From DATAEE01 sp036258175 (GTDB lineage: Bacteria; Acidobacteriota; Vicinamibacteria; Vicinamibacterales; 2-12-FULL-66-21): a stretch of 64,000 bases of DNA. Under the pieces are notes generated by a model. That model searched no databases and was not told the DNA's origin. It saw only the letters and a program-made list of their open reading frames with translations. Positions 25,908 through 34,746 of the stretch are shown here, in pieces. The stretch's first letter is position 1; each line of letters starts with the position of its first letter. The stretch spans positions 78,708 to 142,707 of the forward strand of contig DATAEE010000141.1 in assembly GCA_036258175.1 (NCBI GenBank). The letters run 5' to 3'. The translations under genes and the position numbers were made by a program.

Positions 25908-28790
25908 ATGACCTCGACTGACGGACGGCGCGGCTGGCTGGTGTGGCGTGTGGTGCTCCCGGTGGGGATCACGGCGCTCCTGCTGTCTCTCGCGGCCGTC
26001 AACATCCTGCTCCGCGCCAGCTGGCGCGAGGTCGAGGATGGTGTCCTGTGGGGATCACGCGACGGCGACGTCGTAGCCCAGGAGATCGCACCGAACTCGC
26101 CGGCGGCGAGCGCCGGCATCCGCGCGGGCGACGTGCTGCTCGCGATCGACGGCCGGCCGGTCGAATCGGTGAACGACGTGCTCGCGGCGCTCCACGCGGG
26201 GCGCAACGGCCAGGCGCTCACCTACACGACGCTACGGCTTCGCGGCCAGGAGCTGCGCCAGCTCACGCTCGCACCCATTCCGGACGGCGATCGCCTCCTC
26301 TACTTCATGCTCGCGGGCGTCGGGATTTTCACGCTGCTCGTCGGCGCGTCCGTGCGGCTGCGCCGGCCCACGGATCCGTCGACGCTGCATTTCTTCTGGC
26401 TGACGGTCGCGTTTTTCGGAGTGCTCGCGTTCTCGTTCAGCGGCCGGCTCGACGCGCTCGATCGGTTCTTCTACTGGGCTGACGTCGTGGCGCGGCTGCT
26501 GCTGCCGCCTCTCTTCGTCCACTTCGCGCTCGTGTTCCCGGAGCGGCCGAACGCCTGGGTGAAGAGCGACTCGGGGCGGACGCTGCTCCCGGCGCTCTAC
26601 CTGCCGGCATTTCTGATCGGCGGCGCGCAGGTTGCGGCGTTCGCGGGCCGCGCCGTTACCGGCACGTTCTTCACGTCGATCCTGAGCACGGTCGATGGTC
26701 TCGAGCTGTGCTATCTCGCGATTTGCCTTGTCGGCGGGCTCGCCGTGCTGGTGCGGGCGCTCAGGCGCGTGCGATCGGTGACCGCGCGCCGTCAGCTTCG
26801 ATGGATCGTGTGGGGTACGGCGATCGGCGCGCTGCCCTTCGTCCTGTTCTACGTCGTGCCGTTCGTGCTCGGCGCCGTTCCGTCGCGGGCGCTCCAGTTC
26901 ACGGCGCTTCTGCTGGGCCTCGTGCCGCTGGCGTTCGCATCGGCGATCGTCCGGTATCGCCTGTGGGACGTCGAGGTCATCATCAAGCGCGGCGTCGTCT
27001 ACGCCACGGCTATCGCGGCCATCGCGATCATCTACGCCGTCCTGCTCCGGGTTGCGGAGATGATCTTCCTCGACAGCCGGGACGAGCACAACACGGTGAT
27101 CGCAATGCTCGCGACGTTGTCGGTCGTGCTGCTTGCCAGGCCGGTCAAGGACGCGATCCAGACCGCCCTTGACCGTGCGTACTATCGCGATCGGTACGAC
27201 TACCGGCGGGCGCTGGTGGCGTTCGCGCGCGATCTGAATAGCGATCTCGATCTGCACCGCCTCAGCGAACGCCTGGTCGCGCGCGTTGTCGAGACGCTGC
27301 TCGTGGACCGGATGGCGCTCCTGCTCGCGCCGCCGTCCGGGGCGGGTGACTTCCTCCCGATCGGGGCCGTCGGCTTCACCGACCTTCCGCCGCGCATCGG
27401 CCGCGCGTCCGAGCTCGCATCGCGCCTGCGGGGTGGGCACCACGTCACGCTCGACGATGCGCATGCGGCGCGCCGGCTGCCGCCCGAAGAAGCGGCCGTC
27501 TGGAAGGATGCTGGCGTCCACGCGTTTGTACCGTGCGTGTCGAAAGAGGGAACGATCGCGATCATGGCTCTCGGACGCCGCGGCGACGGCGAGGCGCTGA
27601 GCAGCGAGGACACGGCGCTGTTGAATGCAGTGGCCAGCCAGGCCGCGACCGCGCTCGAGAACGCCCGGCTGTACCGGCAGCTCCGACTGAAGGCGGACGA
27701 GGTCGAGCGCATGCGTGAGTTCAGCGAGAACGTGCTCGAATCGCTGAACGACGGGCTCGTGGTCATCGACCTCGACGATCGGGTCCTCCGCTGGAATCGC
27801 AAGCTGGAGGAGCTGTCCGGCGTGGCGCGCGCGGACGCCGTGGGCACGCGAATCGACGCGTTCATGGATCCGGCGTTTCTCGACGCGCTGCGCGGCTCCC
27901 GGCGTGACTCGCCCGCCGGCGCGACGCTCTTCCGCGTCCCGCTCACGCTTGGAACTGTGGACGCGCGCAAGCGCCTTCTCGTGAACGTCGCCACCGCGCC
28001 GCTGCGGACACCTGAAGGCGCGACCGCCGGATCCATCATCGTCATCGAGGACATCACGTCGCGCGTCGCGCTCGAGGAGCAGCTCCAGATTTCGGAGAAG
28101 ATGGCGTCGATCGGCCTGCTCGCGGCCGGAGTCGCGCACGAGGTGAACACGCCGCTGACCGGCATCTCGAGCTTCACGCAGATGCTGCTGGAGCAGGCGG
28201 ACCCGGACGATCCGAAGACGAAAGTGCTCGAGAAGATCGAGCGGCAGACGTTCCGCGCGGCCAAGATCGTCAACGGCTTGCTCAATCTGGCGCGCCCGGC
28301 GCGGGTCGAAACCGGACCGGTGGATCTGAACGTCGTCGTCAACGACGTGCTCGCGCTCCTCGACCACCAGTTCAAGAGCGGCCGGATTCAGGTGCGGAAG
28401 GAGCTCACGACGACGACGCCGCCGATCGTGGACGGGATCGAACACAAGCTGCAGCAGGTGCTCCTGAACTTGTTCCTCAACGCCCGGGACGCGATGCCCA
28501 AGGGCGGCTGGCTGTCGATCGGAACGCGGCTGGAGAACGGATCCGCGCTCGTCGAGGTCTCGGACACGGGTTCGGGCATCCCGGCGGAGCACCTGTCGCG
28601 CATTTACGACCCGTTCTTCACGACGAAGGCACTCGGCAAGGGAACGGGGTTGGGGCTCTCGATCACCTACGGCATCGTGCAGGAGCACGGCGGCTCGATC
28701 GCCTGCGAGAGCTCCGCCGGTCAGGGCACGCGGTTCACGCTGACCCTGCCGCTCGGAGCGGCCGCCGCCCGTCATGGGGATGCGGGCTGA
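25908..28790 (+). CDS. Membrane sensor histidine kinase with PDZ, 7TM, GAF and PAS domains
   Basis: The product has about 960 residues from the ATG of MTSTDGRRGW; the frame is open to a GTG at 25800, which would add 36 residues. Domain order: TM (~12-33), PDZ (IAPNSPAASAGIRAGDVLLAIDG, ~60-80), a region of about seven membrane segments (~125-410), GAF (~440-600, ending QAATALENARLY), PAS (VLESLNDGLVVIDLDDRVLRWN), HisKA with the phosphorylatable His744 (GVAHEVNTPLTG), and HATPase with N, G1 and G2 boxes (NLFLNARDAMPKGG, DTGSGIP, GKGTGLGLSI). It sits at the membrane and should phosphorylate the overlapping NtrC-type regulator. The signal is unknown. Confidence 0.93.
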   Translation: MTSTDGRRGWLVWRVVLPVGITALLLSLAAVNILLRASWREVEDGVLWGSRDGDVVAQEIAPNSPAASAGIRAGDVLLAIDGRPVESVNDVLAALHAGRNGQALTYTTLRLRGQELRQLTLAPIPDGDRLLYFMLAGVGIFTLLVGASVRLRRPTDPSTLHFFWLTVAFFGVLAFSFSGRLDALDRFFYWADVVARLLLPPLFVHFALVFPERPNAWVKSDSGRTLLPALYLPAFLIGGAQVAAFAGRAVTGTFFTSILSTVDGLELCYLAICLVGGLAVLVRALRRVRSVTARRQLRWIVWGTAIGALPFVLFYVVPFVLGAVPSRALQFTALLLGLVPLAFASAIVRYRLWDVEVIIKRGVVYATAIAAIAIIYAVLLRVAEMIFLDSRDEHNTVIAMLATLSVVLLARPVKDAIQTALDRAYYRDRYDYRRALVAFARDLNSDLDLHRLSERLVARVVETLLVDRMALLLAPPSGAGDFLPIGAVGFTDLPPRIGRASELASRLRGGHHVTLDDAHAARRLPPEEAAVWKDAGVHAFVPCVSKEGTIAIMALGRRGDGEALSSEDTALLNAVASQAATALENARLYRQLRLKADEVERMREFSENVLESLNDGLVVIDLDDRVLRWNRKLEELSGVARADAVGTRIDAFMDPAFLDALRGSRRDSPAGATLFRVPLTLGTVDARKRLLVNVATAPLRTPEGATAGSIIVIEDITSRVALEEQLQISEKMASIGLLAAGVAHEVNTPLTGISSFTQMLLEQADPDDPKTKVLEKIERQTFRAAKIVNGLLNLARPARVETGPVDLNVVVNDVLALLDHQFKSGRIQVRKELTTTTPPIVDGIEHKLQQVLLNLFLNARDAMPKGGWLSIGTRLENGSALVEVSDTGSGIPAEHLSRIYDPFFTTKALGKGTGLGLSITYGIVQEHGGSIACESSAGQGTRFTLTLPLGAAAARHGDAG

Positions 28791-30264
28791 CGTGTCCACT
28801 CGAGGCACGATCCTCGTCATCGACGACGAGGAAATCATGCGCGAGATCCTCGACGCGTTGCTGACGCGCGAGGGCTACACGGTGCGCCTCGCCACGACCG
28901 CCGCCGAGGGCCTCGACCTCGCGCGGACCGTCCCGTTCGACGCCGCCATCATCGACGTCATGCTGCCCGACTCGGACGGGATCACCGTGCTCGACGAGCT
29001 GCGCCGGATCGATGAAGAGCTGCCGGCGCTGATGATTACCGCCTTCGCGTCGGTCGAGAACGCGATCCAGGCGATGAAGCGCGGCGCGTTCGACTACATC
29101 ACCAAGCCGTTCAAGAACGACGAGGTGCTGGTCGTCCTGAAGAACGCGACCGAGCGGCGGCGGCTCGTCGCCGAGAACCGCGCGCTTCGTCAGAACCTGC
29201 AGGCCCGCCAGCACAAGTTCGCCGACATCATCGGGCGAAGCTCCAGAATGCGGCAGGTTTTCGATCTCATCATCCAGGCGGCGCCGAGCCGGACGACGAT
29301 CCTGATACAGGGAGAGAGCGGCACGGGGAAGGAGCTCGTGGCGCGCGCGCTGCACGCCAATTCGTCCCGGTCGGACCGCGCCTTCATCACGGTCAACTCA
29401 GGCAATCTGCCGCCCGACCTGTTGGAATCGAACCTCTTCGGGCACGTCAAGGGCGCGTTTACCGGCGCGGTCTATCCAAAGAAAGGACTGTTCGAGCTCG
29501 CCGACAAGGGGACCATCTTCTTCGACGAGATCGGCAACATTCCCGTCGAGACGCAGGCAAAGCTGTTGCGCGTGATCCAGGAACGGGAGTTCATGCGGCT
29601 CGGCGGCGTCGAGACGATCAAGGTCGACGTCCGGATCATCGCCGCGACGAACGTCGATCTCCGGCGGATGATGGAAGAGGGACGCTTCCGGGAGGACCTG
29701 TACTACCGTCTCCACGTCATCACCGTTCCACTGCCGCCGCTGCGCGAGCGCAAGGAAGACATCCCGCTTCTCGTTCAGCACTTCCTCGACAAGTACGGAG
29801 CCGAGAACAACAAGCCAGGGTTCGAGCTCACCGCCGACGCGCTCGACCTTTTGCTCGAGCACGACTGGCCGGGCAACGTCCGGGAGCTGGAGAACGTGAT
29901 CGAGCGCGCCGTGGTCCTGTCGACGTCTGCGAGAATTGACGCCGGGCTCGTCCCGGACCACGTGCGGTCGACGCGCCGGTTCGCCGTGCCGCACTTCGTG
30001 GTGCCGCCGGAAGGCATCAACTATCACGAGGTCGTGAACGACTTTCAGCGGCGGCTGATCGAGTCGACGCTCGAAGCGGCCGGCGGCGTGCAGAAGCGTG
30101 CGGCCGAACTACTGCACATCAAGCCCACCACCCTGAACGAAATGATCAAGCGGCACGATATCCGTCCGCGCCGTCCACGCCGTCCAGGCGCGCCCGCCGA
30201 CGCGGATGTTGAGAACGGCTTCGAGGACGCTCGCCCGCTCGCCCCGGTCGACGAAGATATCTAG
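28774..30264 (+). CDS. Sigma-54-dependent response regulator, NtrC family
   Basis: The 496-residue protein has a receiver domain with phospho-acceptor Asp61 (AAIIDVMLPDSDG) and Lys in ITKPFKNDE, an AAA+ domain with Walker A GESGTGKELVA, the sigma-54 contact loop GAFTGA (residues 227-232), Walker B GTIFFDEIGN and R-fingers region FREDLYYRLHV, and a Fis-type HTH at the C-terminus (KRAAELLHIKPTTLNEMIKR). The start overlaps the kinase gene by 17 bases; ATG at 28780 or GTG at 28792 are alternatives. It activates sigma-54 promoters when phosphorylated; its targets are not evident. Confidence 0.95.
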   Translation: MGMRADVSTRGTILVIDDEEIMREILDALLTREGYTVRLATTAAEGLDLARTVPFDAAIIDVMLPDSDGITVLDELRRIDEELPALMITAFASVENAIQAMKRGAFDYITKPFKNDEVLVVLKNATERRRLVAENRALRQNLQARQHKFADIIGRSSRMRQVFDLIIQAAPSRTTILIQGESGTGKELVARALHANSSRSDRAFITVNSGNLPPDLLESNLFGHVKGAFTGAVYPKKGLFELADKGTIFFDEIGNIPVETQAKLLRVIQEREFMRLGGVETIKVDVRIIAATNVDLRRMMEEGRFREDLYYRLHVITVPLPPLRERKEDIPLLVQHFLDKYGAENNKPGFELTADALDLLLEHDWPGNVRELENVIERAVVLSTSARIDAGLVPDHVRSTRRFAVPHFVVPPEGINYHEVVNDFQRRLIESTLEAAGGVQKRAAELLHIKPTTLNEMIKRHDIRPRRPRRPGAPADADVENGFEDARPLAPVDEDI

Positions 30265-30331
30265 GTTGTAGTACGACCGCTCGCTTGAGCCCTGATCGAT
30301 CGCACCTGCGCATTAGGGAGTGAGGTGCCCT

Positions 30332-30697
30332 ATGCTGCACGCGATCGTCGCGGGGTGGATGCTCCTCACGCTCGCGGGAGCGGCGGACCACTGGCTCCAG
30401 AAACCCGCCGCCCAAGGATATGCGCCCGCCGCGTTCTACCTTGGAAAGATGTACTGGAATGGCGACTTCGGCTCTCGGGACTATGACCAGGCGTGCAAGT
30501 GGACGCTCATCGCGGGTGTGCTGGCAAAACGCGGCGGCTGGGATCGATCACGGCCGGACGACGCAGCCCGGGTACGCCAGGAGCTGCCAGATCAAGTTGC
30601 CAGGATCCGCGAAAAGCTGACCACCAACCAGCTGACCGAGTGCGTGCTGAAGGCCGAGGAATGGCTCGCCGCGAACCCGGCTCTCGGTCCGAAATAG
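30332..30697 (+). CDS. Small Sel1-repeat protein, probably secreted
   Basis: The product has 121 residues, starting at the ATG with GAGG just upstream. The first ~18 residues are hydrophobic (LHAIVAGWMLLTLAGAA) and look like a signal peptide. One Sel1-like repeat follows: AAQGYAPAAFYLGKMYWNG, then DYDQACKWTLIAGVLAK. The C-terminal part is a helical hairpin. Sel1 repeats mediate protein contacts. It stands alone, 67 bases after the response regulator. Confidence 0.75.
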   Translation: MLHAIVAGWMLLTLAGAADHWLQKPAAQGYAPAAFYLGKMYWNGDFGSRDYDQACKWTLIAGVLAKRGGWDRSRPDDAARVRQELPDQVARIREKLTTNQLTECVLKAEEWLAANPALGPK

Positions 30698-30737
30698 TCA
30701 ACGGGAGGGCGGTATAATGCCCGCGCCCTGAGGGCTG

Positions 30738-31583
30738 ATGCGAAAGCGACTGTTCGTCCTCAGTGTCGGACTCGCGCTTATCGCGTCGGGCACGGTTCGC
30801 CCGACTGGAGCGCAGCTGCCGCTCGCCTCCATCAAATCCTCCGGCCAGACAGTTACGCCCGTCTTCGAAGGCTGGTACCGGAATCCGGACGGCACGTTCA
30901 GCCTTTCTTTCGGCTACTTCAACCGGAACGCGGAAGAAGCCCTGCAGATTCCCGTCGGCCCGGACAACTTCGTCGAACCGGGAAACCAGAATCAGGGACA
31001 GCCGACCGAGTTCCAGCCGCGCCGCCACTGGGGCGTCTTTGCCGTCAAGGTTCCCGCCGACTTCGGCCTCAATCAGGTTGTCTGGACGCTGAAGTCTCGC
31101 GGCCGGACGTTCTCCATCCCTGGCTCAATGCATCCAAACTGGCAGATCGACGCGCTCGAGGGCGAAGCAGGATCTGGAAACACGCCGCCGCTTCTCAAAT
31201 TCGCCGAGGGCGGTCCCGAAGGCGGCGGACCGTTCGGTGTGACCGGAGGCCCGCTCTCCACGACCGTTGCCGCGTCACTCTCCATCAATGTCTGGGCTCG
31301 CGACGACGGAAGAGCGTCGGGCACGGTGGGCAATCCGGGCAGAAGCGCGGAGCCCGTGGCGTTAACCTGGTTCAAGCATCAGGGTCCAGGCAACGTCGCA
31401 TTCAATCCCGCATCGTCCACGGTCGATGCCGCAGGCGGACAGGCCACGACCATGGCCTCGTTCAGTGCGGCGGGGGAGTACGTCGTCCGGGTCCGAGCCA
31501 ACGACGCGTCCGGCGTCGCGAACGCTGGCCACGCGCAGTGCTGCTGGACCAACGGTTTCGTGAAGATCACGGTCACTCAGTAG
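30738..31583 (+). CDS. Secreted protein of unknown function
   Basis: The product has 281 residues with a signal peptide (1-25, ending TGAQ). The N-terminal half reads VFEGWYRNPDGTFSLSFGYFNRN, followed by EIPVGPDN-like text and an Ig-like C-terminal domain (GQATTMASFSAAGEYVVRVRANDASG). A TATAAT hexamer lies at 30713-30718, 19 bases before the ATG, without a good -35. GAGGG at the ribosome site is part of a small GCCCTGAGGGC hairpin. It ends 13 bases before the cytochrome c gene and is probably cotranscribed with it. No function is known to me. Confidence 0.75.
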   Translation: MRKRLFVLSVGLALIASGTVRPTGAQLPLASIKSSGQTVTPVFEGWYRNPDGTFSLSFGYFNRNAEEALQIPVGPDNFVEPGNQNQGQPTEFQPRRHWGVFAVKVPADFGLNQVVWTLKSRGRTFSIPGSMHPNWQIDALEGEAGSGNTPPLLKFAEGGPEGGGPFGVTGGPLSTTVAASLSINVWARDDGRASGTVGNPGRSAEPVALTWFKHQGPGNVAFNPASSTVDAAGGQATTMASFSAAGEYVVRVRANDASGVANAGHAQCCWTNGFVKITVTQ

Positions 31584-31596
31584 TTTGGAGGACGAC

Positions 31597-32970
31597 ATGG
31601 CTCGTGTCCGGGCGTCTCGTTACTTCGGTGCGACGGCCACGGCGGCTTTGACCGTGTTTGCGCTTGCCGGCCTGTCGGCGTCGAGAGAGGACGGACCCGC
31701 CACAAACGCCCCTGCGAAACAGGTGACGTTCACGAAAGACGTTGCGCCGATTCTTCAGCAAAAGTGCCAGGTCTGCCATCAGCCGAACTCGATCGCGCCG
31801 ATGCCGCTCGTCACTTATGAGGATGCGCGGGAGTTCGCGCGTCCGATGAGGACGAGAGTGGCTGGGCGCGTGATGCCTCCATGGCACATTGACCGGACCA
31901 TCGGCATCCGCGAATTCAAGAACGATCGCGGGCTGAGCGACGCGGAAATTGCGACGATCGTGAACTGGGTGGATGCAGGAATGCCGCGAGGCGACGCGAA
32001 AGATCTTCCCCGGCCCGTGAAGTTCCCTGATCCGGACAGCTGGCAGCTCGCGAAAGATTTTGGCCCGCCGGATCTCGTCCTCAAGTCACCGCCGTACACG
32101 CTGGCGGCCCGAACGCAGGACAAATGGTTCCGTCCCGTGAGCGACACCGGTCTCACCGAGCCGCGCTGGGTTCGTGCGATCGAGATCAAACCGGTATTTC
32201 CCGATGGCCGGCGGATTGTTCATCACGTCCTGACGACGCTCGAGCAGCCGGAAGAGGGGATTACGGGTCTGGCGCACAGCGCGCACGACGTTCAGCGGGG
32301 TCCCGGACTGTTCATGGAGTGGGCCGTCGGCAAGGTCGGGGAGGTCTTCCCGCCGGACGCGGGCAAGCTCCTGCTGCCCGGCGCGCGGATTCGCTGGGAG
32401 ATCCACATGTTCGCGATCGGGCGGGAGATCAAGGACACCCAGGTGGAGCTTGGCATCTACTTCTATCCGAAGGGTGTCGTGCCGAAGCACCGCACGGTAC
32501 TTCGGATGTTCGACGTCAGCCGCGGGTCAGAGCTCGACATTCCGCCCGGCGAAGTCGCGATGACCCAGAACTTCTACGCCATGCAGGCGGCGGCGCGGAT
32601 CGAGAATTTCCAGCCGCACATGCACATGCGCGGGAAGTCGATGTCGATGGAAGCGGTGTATCCGGATGGCCGGAAGGAAGTCCTGAGCGCGGTCAATAAC
32701 TTCCAATGGAACTGGCACGTCAACTACATCTACGCCGATCACGTCGCTCCGCTGCTGCCGAAGGGCACCGTGCTCGTGTTCACGGCCTGGCACGACAACA
32801 CCGCGTCGAATCCGAACAACCCGGACCCGAAACAGTGGGTCGGCTGGGGCGACCGCACCGTCGATGAGATGGCGCACGCGTGGGTCGACGTCACGTATCT
32901 CGAGCAGGACGAGTTCGACAGGCTGGTTGCCGAGCGGAAGGCGCGTACGACGAGCACAAGGATTCAGTAG
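31597..32970 (+). CDS. Cytochrome c fused to a copper type-II monooxygenase-like domain
   Basis: The product has 457 residues from an ATG with GGAGG five bases upstream. A signal peptide is followed by a c-type heme domain with CQVCH near residue 50, MPPWH as likely distal region and a helical tail (LSDAEIATIVNWVDAG). The larger C-terminal part resembles the PHM/DBM copper domains: paired histidines in RRIVHHVLTT, a second site with PHMHMRGKSM, and WNWHVNYIYADHVAP. Ascorbate-type copper monooxygenases use such paired copper sites. Whether it hydroxylates a substrate or is only a redox carrier is open. It is probably periplasmic. Confidence 0.8.
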   Translation: MARVRASRYFGATATAALTVFALAGLSASREDGPATNAPAKQVTFTKDVAPILQQKCQVCHQPNSIAPMPLVTYEDAREFARPMRTRVAGRVMPPWHIDRTIGIREFKNDRGLSDAEIATIVNWVDAGMPRGDAKDLPRPVKFPDPDSWQLAKDFGPPDLVLKSPPYTLAARTQDKWFRPVSDTGLTEPRWVRAIEIKPVFPDGRRIVHHVLTTLEQPEEGITGLAHSAHDVQRGPGLFMEWAVGKVGEVFPPDAGKLLLPGARIRWEIHMFAIGREIKDTQVELGIYFYPKGVVPKHRTVLRMFDVSRGSELDIPPGEVAMTQNFYAMQAAARIENFQPHMHMRGKSMSMEAVYPDGRKEVLSAVNNFQWNWHVNYIYADHVAPLLPKGTVLVFTAWHDNTASNPNNPDPKQWVGWGDRTVDEMAHAWVDVTYLEQDEFDRLVAERKARTTSTRIQ

Positions 32971-33091
32971 ATGATCTCGATCTGCTGAGCGGGGCAAGCT
33001 CACTGACGGCGCGGGGATCCTCGCGGCAGGCGCAGTACTGGTCGCCTTGGCGGGCTTCTTCACGATGATCACGCACGTGTGCCCGTAGCGG

Positions 33092-33394
33092 ATGTTGTTC
33101 ACCAAACGCCTTCGCGAGGGAATCCGGCGCGGAAGAGTCAGATGCAGCGTTCGCATCTGGATGCGTCCGCATGTGAAGGTGGGCGGTCGTTACCGGATGG
33201 ACGAAGGCCAGATTGTCGTGGATTCGATTGCGCCGATTACTTTCGGCGACGTTACGTACGATCTGGCCCGTGAATCAGGGTTCGAGAACGTGGACGATCT
33301 GCTGCGAATCGCACGGCACGGCCGCGGCAAGAGGGTGTACCTGATACGGTTCCATTACTTGCCTCCGGGCGGGTGGGACCGCGAGCGGGGATAA
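33092..33394 (+). CDS. ASCH-like small protein
   Basis: The 100-residue protein begins MLFTKRLREGIRRGRVRCSV and contains RIWMRPHVKVGGRYRMDEG, a pattern that resembles ASCH/PUA-like RNA-binding folds, followed by DSIAPITFGDVTYDLARESG and HGRGKRVYLIRFHYLP. The assignment is by eye. The ribosome site is weak. It converges with the glycosyltransferase at 33397, two bases away. The 120 bases upstream hold no start-to-stop gene I can support. Confidence 0.6.
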   Translation: MLFTKRLREGIRRGRVRCSVRIWMRPHVKVGGRYRMDEGQIVVDSIAPITFGDVTYDLARESGFENVDDLLRIARHGRGKRVYLIRFHYLPPGGWDRERG

Positions 33395-33396
33395 AT

Positions 33397-34731
33397 TCAG
33401 CGCCGACTCACCGACGCGCCGCGCAGCTTGTTGAACAGCCGCTCGTACTTCGAGATGACGAGATCCCACTGGTAGTTGCGCCGGACGTACTCCTTGCCGT
33501 TCCGCCCCATCGCGCGGCGGAGCCGGTCGTCGGTCATCATCACCTTCAAGCACTCGACGAACTCGTCGCGGTCGGCATAATACAGACCCGCGTTGCTGCG
33601 GCGGCAGTGTTCGACCAGCACTTCGCTCCGCGCGTTGACGAGCACCGGGGTGCCGACGGCGAATGCCTCGAGCGCGAGGATCGACAGGCTCTCGTACGGT
33701 GAGGGCACGATGACGACGGTCGCTGCTTCGAGTGCCGCGAAACGCTCCTGTTCGGAGAGCTGCCCGGCAAACCGAACCCACGGTTCCTCCGGGAGCGCCA
33801 TCAGCTTGACACCCATCAGGACCAGGGATCCCTCGTTCCCGCCGGCGACATAGCTGCTGAAGTACTCAATCAGCTCCTCGCATCCCTTGCCCGGATCGAT
33901 GCGGCCACCGTAAAGCGCGACGGAGCCATGCAGGCGGTGGCGACGGCGGAACCGATCTCCCCGCGTCGACTGGTGGGAGCGGAAAGTGGGAGAGTCGATG
34001 TTGGCGCCGGGCGTGATTGTCATTTCATCGACGTCCACGAAGCGCGATGCCTTGCGATCGGCTGGATCGGCATCGCCGTCCTCGAAATCCGTGGTGGTCT
34101 GATCCATGGGATCCGCGGCTTCCGGCGGTTCGACGCCGACGCCGATGACGTCCTCGTCAATCGCGCGCAGCGCGAAGTTCTCATGAACGAATCGCCGCTC
34201 CGCTTCGGTGTTGTAGGCGAGCGCGGCGGGCGCGGCAAACACTTCCTTGAAGATGCCGAGCCGGATGGCCGGCTCGTCGTGCGCCGTCGGCACGAGGATG
34301 CTCTTCGCCGGATCGATACGCAGCCCCAATACCGTCGGGGCGTACAGGTAGGTGAAGAACACCAGGACGTCGTACTGATGAGGCTGGCGCTGCAGGTAGT
34401 CGATGAGCGCAGGGCACCATGGACCCTGCTGCCGGATCCACTCCATTTCGTCCTCCCGCGTGTGCGGGTGGTTGTAGATCCAGTCGGAGTACTTATTGAA
34501 CGCGGCCAGGTCCCGGGTCCGTGCGTTCGCGAAGCGGCGGACGGTAACGCCCCTGATCCGATCCTGGCCCTCGGGATACTCGTTCTTCCACGTGATGTAG
34601 TCGCGGGCGCAGGTCGTGAGCACGTCGACCTGGTGTCGTGGCGCGAGCCGTTCGGCGATGACCCGGCACAGGTACTCGGATCCGCCGAGGACCTCGGCAC
34701 CGTAGCGTTGAACGATGAAGGCGATTTTCAA
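33397..34731 (-). CDS. GT4-type glycosyltransferase with a low-complexity insert
   Basis: The 444-residue protein has a GT-B fold. The N-terminal acceptor domain starts MKIAFIVQRYGAEVLGGSEY; the C-terminal donor domain has ALYGGRIDPGKGCEELI and the nucleotide-sugar motif PSPYESLSILALEAFAVGTPV. Between the two domains (residues ~200-262) lies a Ser/Thr/Asp-rich segment absent from the otherwise similar transferase at 36989-38461. The donor and acceptor sugars are unknown. It is the last of seven co-directional genes in the glycan locus, 15 bases after the previous one. Confidence 0.88.
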   Translation of the reverse strand: MKIAFIVQRYGAEVLGGSEYLCRVIAERLAPRHQVDVLTTCARDYITWKNEYPEGQDRIRGVTVRRFANARTRDLAAFNKYSDWIYNHPHTREDEMEWIRQQGPWCPALIDYLQRQPHQYDVLVFFTYLYAPTVLGLRIDPAKSILVPTAHDEPAIRLGIFKEVFAAPAALAYNTEAERRFVHENFALRAIDEDVIGVGVEPPEAADPMDQTTTDFEDGDADPADRKASRFVDVDEMTITPGANIDSPTFRSHQSTRGDRFRRRHRLHGSVALYGGRIDPGKGCEELIEYFSSYVAGGNEGSLVLMGVKLMALPEEPWVRFAGQLSEQERFAALEAATVVIVPSPYESLSILALEAFAVGTPVLVNARSEVLVEHCRRSNAGLYYADRDEFVECLKVMMTDDRLRRAMGRNGKEYVRRNYQWDLVISKYERLFNKLRGASVSRR

Positions 34732-34746
34732 TCCGTCCTCGGTCCG

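Noticed and set aside
26232..28838. 868-codon antisense open frame opposite the histidine kinase
   Set aside because: The translation is Arg/Glu/Asp-rich without domains, while the plus strand encodes a complete kinase with every catalytic box.
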